A stretch of DNA of 64,000 nucleotides from positions 41,478,421-41,542,420 of the forward strand of contig NC_037682.1 of NCBI RefSeq assembly GCF_003255815.1, read 5' to 3'. The DNA comes from Theropithecus gelada. Lineage: Eukaryota > Chordata > Mammalia > Primates > Cercopithecidae. Position numbers and translations under genes: made by a program. This document shows positions 57,455 through 64,000 of the stretch, piece by piece (the first letter of the stretch is position 1; the number at the start of each line of letters is the position of its first letter). The notes under the pieces were generated by a model. It was given only the letters and a program-made list of their open reading frames with translations, had not been told where the DNA came from and made no database searches.

Positions 57455-57753
57455 TTTTTTTTTTGAGACAAGGTCTCACTCTGTCACCTAGGCTGGATTG
57501 AAGTGGCACTATCTTGGCTCACTGCAACCTCTGCCTCTCAGGTTCAAGTGATCTCGTGCCTCACCCTCCCGAGTAGCTGGGATTACAGATGTAGGCAGGT
57601 GGTGGTGGCAGCAGGAACCTGTAGTCCCAGCTACTTGGAGGCTGAGGCAAGATAATCGCTTGAACCTGGAAGACGGAGGTTGCAGTGAGCTGAGATCACA
57701 CCACCGCTCTCCAGCCTGGGCGACTGAGGGAGACTCTGTCTCCAAAAAAAAAA
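57455..57753. mobile_element. Fold-back Alu: two right monomers in inverted orientation
   Basis: 57455-57588 is a minus-strand Alu right monomer (T head, GAGACAAGGTCTCACTCTGT … AGTAGCTGGGATTACAG). 57600-57753 is a plus-strand right monomer (ACCTGTAGTCCCAGCTACTT … GAGACTCTGTCTCC, A10). Both arms are the same half of Alu and point inward at their 5' sides, with a spacer of 10-30 bp. Neither left monomer is present. The transcript would fold to a hairpin of about 130 bp. No flanking target duplication is apparent. Confidence 0.88.
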
Positions 57754-58845
57754 GGGGGTTATGCAGACAGCCTTCCAAGATGTCCTTAAAATTCCTGGAA
57801 ATGGTGTCTTTAGTGATACTGTTGGTATGCCAAATTCTTCATGACCTCTTACTAAACTTAGAACAATAGAACAGGTTTAATTTGTAATTCAACATCTTGT
57901 GAGCACTAAAGTCAAATCAATGCCATTTGGGTAACTTGTCATGCTGCACGCATAATACTCAATAAGCTCAAGTCATCCTCTGTAGTTCCTATAATGGCTC
58001 AGCCTGAATTTCCCATGTGTCAGTGTCCTGGTAATAGATAGCACTGCTGCAGAGATAATATTTCTTCACCTGTGGCCATCTACTCAAGTCGGCCATGCTA
58101 TGGCTTTTACTGCTAAGAAATACTGTGTTTCCCTCTTAAAATTTCAAAGTCTCTAAGCTGGATAAGTGACTGCCAGTCACAACATCGTAAATGATCTCAG
58201 CTTTTCTCCCTGATGTTCTTTAATATTGAAAATATTGTCTTCATGGTCAGGAGAGAAGGGTTACCTAATACACTTGATGCTCACCAGAGCTGATCACAGT
58301 GCAAAACGGAACTCTGAATTCAGAAAAGGAAGTGGCCACCACTGTGTGTGTGAATGCATTTATTTTCCTTATCTCGTCATTAAAGTTTCCTCTGCTTTGG
58401 ATTTATAGGGCACTATTAAAATGTAACCGCACATGTTACCTACCAGACGGAGAGAAAAGGCCCATCTAAACTTTTAAAACAACACTAAGACTGGCGATCA
58501 AGCAAGAAAAAAAGCCGTCTTATTTATTTGGTGGAAAGCCCTCACAAACTACTCGATTTGAGGGCAATGTGACAACTTCTCTTTATTTCACTTTCTAAGA
58601 TGTGGCTTGTATATACTGTGGATTATTCCAGTGAGGAATTTTTAACCTTACACAGCTTGAATTCCTCAGTACCCTGTGCTCACATGACTCTTCTGGTCTT
58701 TATTTCAGGAGTGGATGTTATGACAGAGGAATGTAGGAAGGAAGGATATCAGACTCTGAACGTCCATCCATGTAAAACACTGAATAAAACTAACTGATAA
58801 ACAGGGCTTTTTCCTCAGAAAGTTGTCGTAGTTGTGACTACATCC
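57754..58845. other. Unassigned stretch
   Basis: 1.1 kb of less AT-rich sequence, no repeat named. Short open frames (58226-58408, 58600-58797) carry no recognisable motif. Confidence 0.4.
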
Positions 58846-58847
58846 AA

Positions 58848-58985
58848 TTCTTCTAACAGCAAGTACTCATTTGGGGTCATTTTACAGAAGGAAAACTCTT
58901 GACGTGGTTAAGTGAACACAGAAATTTTACTCAAACTTGGCTTCTATTCCATATTTCATGTTCTTTTTACTATGTCATATACCTA
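58848..58985 (+). repeat. MIR SINE remnant
   Basis: GGTCATTTTACAGAAGGAAA, ACTCTTGACGTGGTTAAGTG and TTACTCAAACTTGGCTTC follow the MIR 3' half. Confidence 0.65.
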
Positions 58986-59149
58986 CCAATGGCTCTAAAC
59001 AGTTAATATATTTTCTGGAATAAAGCATCATATTGATGTTAATCTATATATTTCTAAAGTACAGTTACTATGATATATTAACTTTTATCAAAAGGTGAAC
59101 ATATTTTATCAAAACTCCAAGTGTATCTGTTATTATTAGACAATGAAAG

Positions 59150-59410
59150 CATATGGAAAGAAATCTTTATAATATTGTGTGTATATACTTACAATCCTTA
59201 TAATGTGTGTATATACACAATTTATATCGAATGTATACTAAGTATATAATGTGTATATATCTTACAATAAATCCTTATATTGTATATATATGCACACAAT
59301 TTTATATACACAATATTTAAGAATCTCTTAATATGCATTAAAAATATATACACGTTATATATAATTTCTTAATATGTATATTAATAAATATATACACATT
59401 CTATTTTTTA
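59150..59410. repeat. AT-rich cryptic tandem repeats
   Basis: Related phrases recur: TGTGTATATAC (three variants, 59180-59260), then TCTTAATATGCATTAAAAAT and TTCTTAATATGTATATTAAT, each followed by ATATATACAC (59350 and 59390). Confidence 0.7.
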
Positions 59411-59439
59411 CCTTAGGCTTTACTACGTAAGAGTTTTTT

Positions 59440-59695
59440 GTTTTGCTTTGCTTTTTTGAGACGGAATCTCACTCTGTCACCCAGGCTGGAGTGCAGTGGT
59501 GCGATCTCGGCTCACTGCAAGCTCCGCCTCCCGGGTTCACGCCATTCTCCTGCCTCAGCCTCCCGAGTAGCTGGGACAACAGGCGCCCGCCACCACGCCC
59601 AGCTAATTTTGTTTTCGTATTTTTAGTAGAGACAGGGTTTCACCATGTTAGCCAGGATAGTCTGGATCGTCTGACCTCGTGATCCGCCCGCCTCG
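59440..59695 (-). mobile_element. AluY-type element, 5'-truncated
   Basis: GAGACGGAATCTCACTCTGT to CCTCGTGATCCGCCCGCCTC. The last 50 bases or so of the reversed element (the Alu 5' end) are missing. A candidate duplication AAGAGTTTTTTG / AAGAATTTTTTT flanks it. It sits at the start of a MIR. Confidence 0.92.
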
Positions 59696-59699
59696 AAGA

Positions 59700-59840
59700 A
59701 TTTTTTTAAGATCTAGTTCAACTCCTCCTTTGATAGATGAAGAAAAAGAGGCTCCATTAGGCTAAGGTATTTATAGTTTATTCAACTGATAGGTATAACT
59801 GACACCTTGAACTCGGTCTCTATAACTCATTTTCTCTTCT
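59700..59840 (+). repeat. MIR SINE remnant
   Basis: TTGATAGATGAAGAAAAAGA, GGCTCCATTAGGCTAAGGTA and ACACCTTGAACTCGGTCTC follow the MIR 3' half. Confidence 0.65.
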
Positions 59841-60224
59841 ACTATATTTGAGGCTTTTTTATATTCTCATGGAATATTTAGAGAAGAAATTATCAATATT
59901 TTACACATAGGGAAATATACCTAAAGTGAGTGATAGAGATACATCTTTGCAGCTAACTAACCTTGGATGTAACATAGCTAATTGGTGGCAAGGGTGTCAC
60001 TAAAACCTGATAAACGAAAACATAACAGAAAAGCTGTTAGGAGGGGTGAGCAGGAGAATATCATAAACAAAGTATGAGAGAAAGTGTTTATTTCCTGCAT
60101 CCATATTTTTATTGATTATAAGTTTTGAATATAGAGATAATTAAAAACGGTCTGTAAGTAATTTTCATTCTCAAACCTCAGTCACAAAACGATAAATAAA
60201 GATCATTTAAAAAATACAATTATC

Positions 60225-60531
60225 AGCCGGGTGTGGTGGCACATGCCTGTAATCTCAGCACTTTGAGAGGGCAAGGCAGAGGGATCACTTCAGGTTGGGT
60301 ATTCGAGACCTGCCTGACCAACATGGAGAAACCCTATCTCTATTAAAAAATACAAAATTAGTCAGGCGTGGTTGTGCATGTCTGTAATCCCAGCTACTTG
60401 AGAGGTTGAGGCAGAATCGCTTGAACCCGGGAGGTGGAGGTTGCGATGAGCTGAGATTGCACCATTGCACACTGCACTGCAGCCTGCTCCAGCCTGGGCA
60501 ACAAGAGCAAAACTCCATCTCAAAAAAAAAA

Positions 60532-60532
<1 letters not shown>
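60225..60532 (+). mobile_element. AluS-type element
   Basis: AGCCGGGTGTGGTGGCACAT to CTCCATCTCAAAAAAAAAAA. The right monomer has a short internal duplication (GCACACTGCACTGCAGCCTG then CTCCAGCCTGG). The tail runs into a TA/CA microsatellite. Confidence 0.95.

Positions 60533-60579
<47 letters not shown>
60532..60579. repeat. (TA)5(CA)19-type microsatellite
   Basis: Direct continuation of the Alu A tail; a common origin of CA repeats. Confidence 0.97.
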
Positions 60580-60581
<2 letters not shown>

Positions 60582-61130
60582 CATCATTCTGGAATGTTCT
60601 AACTGAAAGATCTGGCTAAGACACGAGGAAATCAATTATAATGTTTCATTTGCTATCCTTCCAATATTTGCTACTAACAAGCTCTAATTTAGTGTTGTGC
60701 TCATATTAATCATTAAAACACTATTTATGCTTTTACGACAGTAGTATCTTACATTTTTATTGCAGAGAGGGATTTTGAAATAAATCTGAGAGAACATTTG
60801 GTATAATTGCATATATATAATTCTTTTCATTACTTTTCTTAGACTTAAATTTGTTCACAGCAACAGAAACATGCATTTATGTATAATGATAACCGGTATC
60901 ATTGAAAGAAAGACAAAACAGAGGATTAGGATTATTATTTTGTTTCTTATGTTAAGCAGCTGTATAATTTTAAACAAGACATATTGGGTTTTAAGGGTCT
61001 TCTTGCCTATCACATCTAGAAAATACACCTTGATTGTTAAATTAGATGTGAATGCACTGTTCTTCCCTCAATGTTGCTAACATTCCTAGATCATTCCCGG
61101 CTAACAAGGCACTATCTATTCTTGATATTT
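60580..61130. other. Unassigned AT-rich stretch
   Basis: No supported gene or repeat. Confidence 0.4.
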
Positions 61131-61132
61131 TA

Positions 61133-61285
61133 CGTTCATAATCTCATTTAATCTTTGCTTAACTCGTTAAAAGTTGTCTTTACTTCATAGATACAGCCAT
61201 TAAAAATCAGGAAAGTTAACAGCTATTTGTAAGCCACAGAGCTACAACATGTCAGAACTGGGATTTACACTTGCAGCTTTCTCTG
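61133..61285 (+). repeat. MIR SINE remnant
   Basis: CGTTCATAATCTCATTTAAT, AAAATCAGGAAAGTTAACAG, CCACAGAGCTACAACATGTC and AACTGGGATTTACACTTGC follow MIR almost end to end. Confidence 0.88.
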
Positions 61286-62725
61286 AGAACTGAGATTTCT
61301 TCTGTATTATACAGAACCCCAAACATCAAGGAGGCGTTTCCTTACATGTGAACCCTAAACAACTTAAACAAATGAGAAAAAGGTATTAAAATTTAAGTCC
61401 CACTCCCTTGTCAACAAATGAAAACCCTTACTTGAAAGTGCAAATGATTGGGTAAAGATTTGGTTTATTCGATTATTGAAGATTACAACTTCATTAAAGC
61501 AATACTTATAAAAGAAGATTTCATATTTTTGTTCCTTCCCAAATTTAATAGGGCCTCTAAATTATTAAGGACACTATTAATACATATCTCAGATGAGTAA
61601 GATTCTCAGATGTTCTTGCATTTTGATAAGAACATACAGAAAATGTAGCATGTTCTAACTAAGGAAACCTAGGAGAAAGAACACATATGTTGTCACATGA
61701 GAACTATTTGAAAAGACTAGTTGTTTAGCCTGAGTAGGATGAAATTATGGAGCACGTTTGCTATGTGTAAGCATTAAAAGTGTCTACACATAGGACAACA
61801 ATTAAGCAATGGACAAGACGTTACAAGCTAGGTTCAACAGATGACAATTGCTAGTGATATATGGAAGGATTTCCTAAGAATTAAAGTGTCTCAAACACAA
61901 AATAGGCTATCATCTGAGAGGAAAGTAACCAATCAAAGAGAAGTCAGTTGACTACCTTTCAGAGAAGGTCTGGCATGGATTCACTGATAAATTCAGAGTA
62001 GGAGTGATGATACTGTTAGAAGATATACATTAACAACACTGCAATTTGTTCCAAGTTCAATTCTAGTGAAGCCAACTCCTTTTGTGTTTATATATGAGTG
62101 TTTTTCTTTCAACGTGACTGCTTCAAACACTAAGGAGTGATTGTCTTAACATCATTTTTTTTAATTGATGGAGATAATTCTGTCTTAAATTAAGGCTGAG
62201 AAGCCTTAATTGATAATCCAAACACTATAAAGCTAAGGAAATTTTGTCATGAGCTATCTACCTAGGTAACTAATTTAGAAGAAAAATTTCAAAGAGCACA
62301 GTATGGCTTGAAAGAATAGAAAACCACCATTTGGGCATGTGTACAGATCTAGAGAGGCCACTATGATTACCATGCCAACCCCTCATTTGTTCCTGATTCT
62401 TTTGTACTAGCAACAAGTCTATCTTTGGGAGTGATTTTCTTGAGACAGGAGGCCGTCATATCCCAGGGTGCTTTCAACAGCTGCAGATTTTCCATATCTT
62501 ACAATGTTTTATTTCAGATAGACACAAACCAGATTGCTTTCCTACTTTGGCAAACCTCTTTTTCTAAAGATGTATGCCATATATATCTGCATTGGAGTTA
62601 TCCTTTTAAAATATATCTTTTTTTTTTTGGCTGTCACTAATTTAGCTCATTTTCAGGGACAATATGGAATAATTTATTTTTATTCTATCAACACATAAGA
62701 AATGTGTATCTTCAACTTCCAGTTT
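61286..62725. other. Unassigned stretch
   Basis: 1.4 kb with no supported gene or repeat. Confidence 0.4.
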
Positions 62726-62729
62726 CTAC

Positions 62730-63085
62730 TCAACTTTACCCCATTCCAACCCTAACCACTTACATACGTTCTTCATCTGAATTACTCTAAAACCTCCTCA
62801 AATGTATCAGCTCAATCATCAGCTTTCTAGACGTCCTTCAGGCCACTATCTCCTTGACTTCTTGGGAGCACTTCTCTAGTTCTCATAAACCACTAGGTAT
62901 AATGATTTCCACCACAATCACTCTAACCATCCATTTACCTGTCTCTTATTAAGAATTTTAAAATGCTGCTGAGAGGTATAAACTTTGGTTTTACTCATTA
63001 CCTTTTCAGAATCTGATCCAATAATTTTGCTTCTACAAGGCAAAGAATAGGTACTTAGTGAATGTTTGTCAGCCCAGCTACGTAT
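62730..63085 (+). repeat. L2 LINE fragment (3' half)
   Basis: ACCTCCTCAAATGTATCAGC, CTCAATCATCAGCTTTCTAG and the end GGCAAAGAATAGGTACTTAGTGAATG-like sequence fit the L2 3' end. Diverged. Confidence 0.45.
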
Positions 63086-64000
63086 AAGTCATTACTATTA
63101 TTTACAGCCTGAACTTCTTTTTGAGGTAAAGACACTGGAGAGGTCTCTTTCTAGTGGATACTGAAAGGAAAATGCTTTTATTTTGCTTTACACAATATAG
63201 GACCTCTTTCCATTAAACTCATACAGTCCTACAACTCAAGTAAAGTCTGTTACTTTGACTTAATGTGTACTTTTTTGTCACATAGTCTCTTTGTAGAGAC
63301 ACATATCTCATCTTCTACATAAATTTGATACTATTTATATCCTTAAATCTCCTTATACTTGATTTTTAAACCCATACTGTCCAGCATACTATACATATAG
63401 TCAGTAAGTCTGGTGTCTTTGAGTACATGCTAACCCAGAATTCTGATTATAGAAAATCTGATTATATCATATTTGGGGGTATTTTGAATAAAGCTATTCT
63501 ATGGCAATCATGTTGTTATCTATGCAAGATATTCCCCTTGTGCAGTAAACGCAGCCCTCTTTATATATATCAATATAAAATTGTACCAATGAAAGAAGAA
63601 TGAATGGAATTAAGATAAAGATATTCATTTTGTATTTATTAAAGATTATAATGAAACACTTGAAGAACATGCTTATTAGTTACATTTTATAAGTGTAATC
63701 TCCCACACTTTATCTAATGTCTCCACATGATAAATTATGTATATCAAGTGTTTTTTTCACAATTTTTATTGTTCTTTCCTAATAGACCATCTTTTTTTAA
63801 GGCAACTATGTCTTCACTACTGAAATAAATTTTTCAGGCACAGAGTGTAGACAGTAGTCACACCTTCCCAAATACAGGTCTCCCATGAACAATTAAACCA
63901 GTGCAATGCCCCTTTCTCAGTATTTGAGAGTTCAGTAGAAATGGTTTGTTTTTCCATTTCCTCTGAGCAGGGGTATCTTACCTAGATTGTTCCTGCTATG
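63086..64000. other. Unassigned stretch
   Basis: No supported gene or repeat up to the window end. Confidence 0.4.

Noticed and set aside
57509..57869. Overlapping 69- and 89-codon frames
   Set aside because: Both are translations of the fold-back Alu arms.

Overview
The window reads as vertebrate, specifically primate, nuclear DNA: AT-rich, dense in Alu, L1PA, MIR, L2, MaLR LTRs, Tigger and hAT fossils. The Alu at 13861-14157 carries bases I associate with the AluYR lineage of Old World monkeys (…GAGATCCGGCCACTGC… in the right monomer), so a cercopithecid (macaque, baboon, vervet or relative) is the best guess. I recognise no host protein-coding gene, exon, tRNA or rRNA gene. Nearly every long reading frame lies in a repeat or a low-complexity tract. 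The window is therefore intergenic or deep-intronic, and no new gene system could be supported.

Layout. 1-1478: 5' end of a minus-strand L1PA-type element (5'UTR and broken ORF1 start). 1479-12260: ancient L1M, MLT1, MER2-like, hAT, L2, MER20 and MST remnants, three Alus and a U6 snRNA retrocopy. 12261-16877: an older (L1PB/L1MA-like) L1 that has lost most of ORF2 and holds an AluYR, a CpG-rich HERV9 LTR (LTR12-like) fragment and an MST LTR. 18226-23987: a plus-strand full-length-type L1PA element with ORF0, YY1 site, ORF1 (cut by a 322-base N gap), a dead ORF2 and 3'UTR. 24807-33485: AluY, MLT1 LTR, L2, Tigger1 with an AluS inside, a hAT-like MITE and an AluY. 33498-45311: mostly unassigned sequence with an MST-type MaLR provirus (37047-38504), an MLT1 LTR, MIRs, an L2 and a minisatellite. 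45334-47613: a complete THE1 element with a perfect 5-bp target duplication. 47614-64000: L2/MIR, a polypurine tract, a 57-bp tandem duplication, an internally deleted L1M, a fold-back Alu, two more Alus in inverted orientation, and unassigned AT-rich DNA.

The parts do not act together as a pathway. What the window records is successive insertion: old DNA transposons and L2/MIR first, then MaLR and L1M/L1PB, then AluS and L1PA, then monkey-lineage Alu, followed by local duplications and deletions. The most informative items are structural: a fold-back Alu pair, a templated hairpin at a Tigger1 deletion junction, an under-sized assembly gap inside L1 ORF1, and nested insertions. Subfamily names come from recall of consensus sequences and have not been checked with a repeat-masking search.
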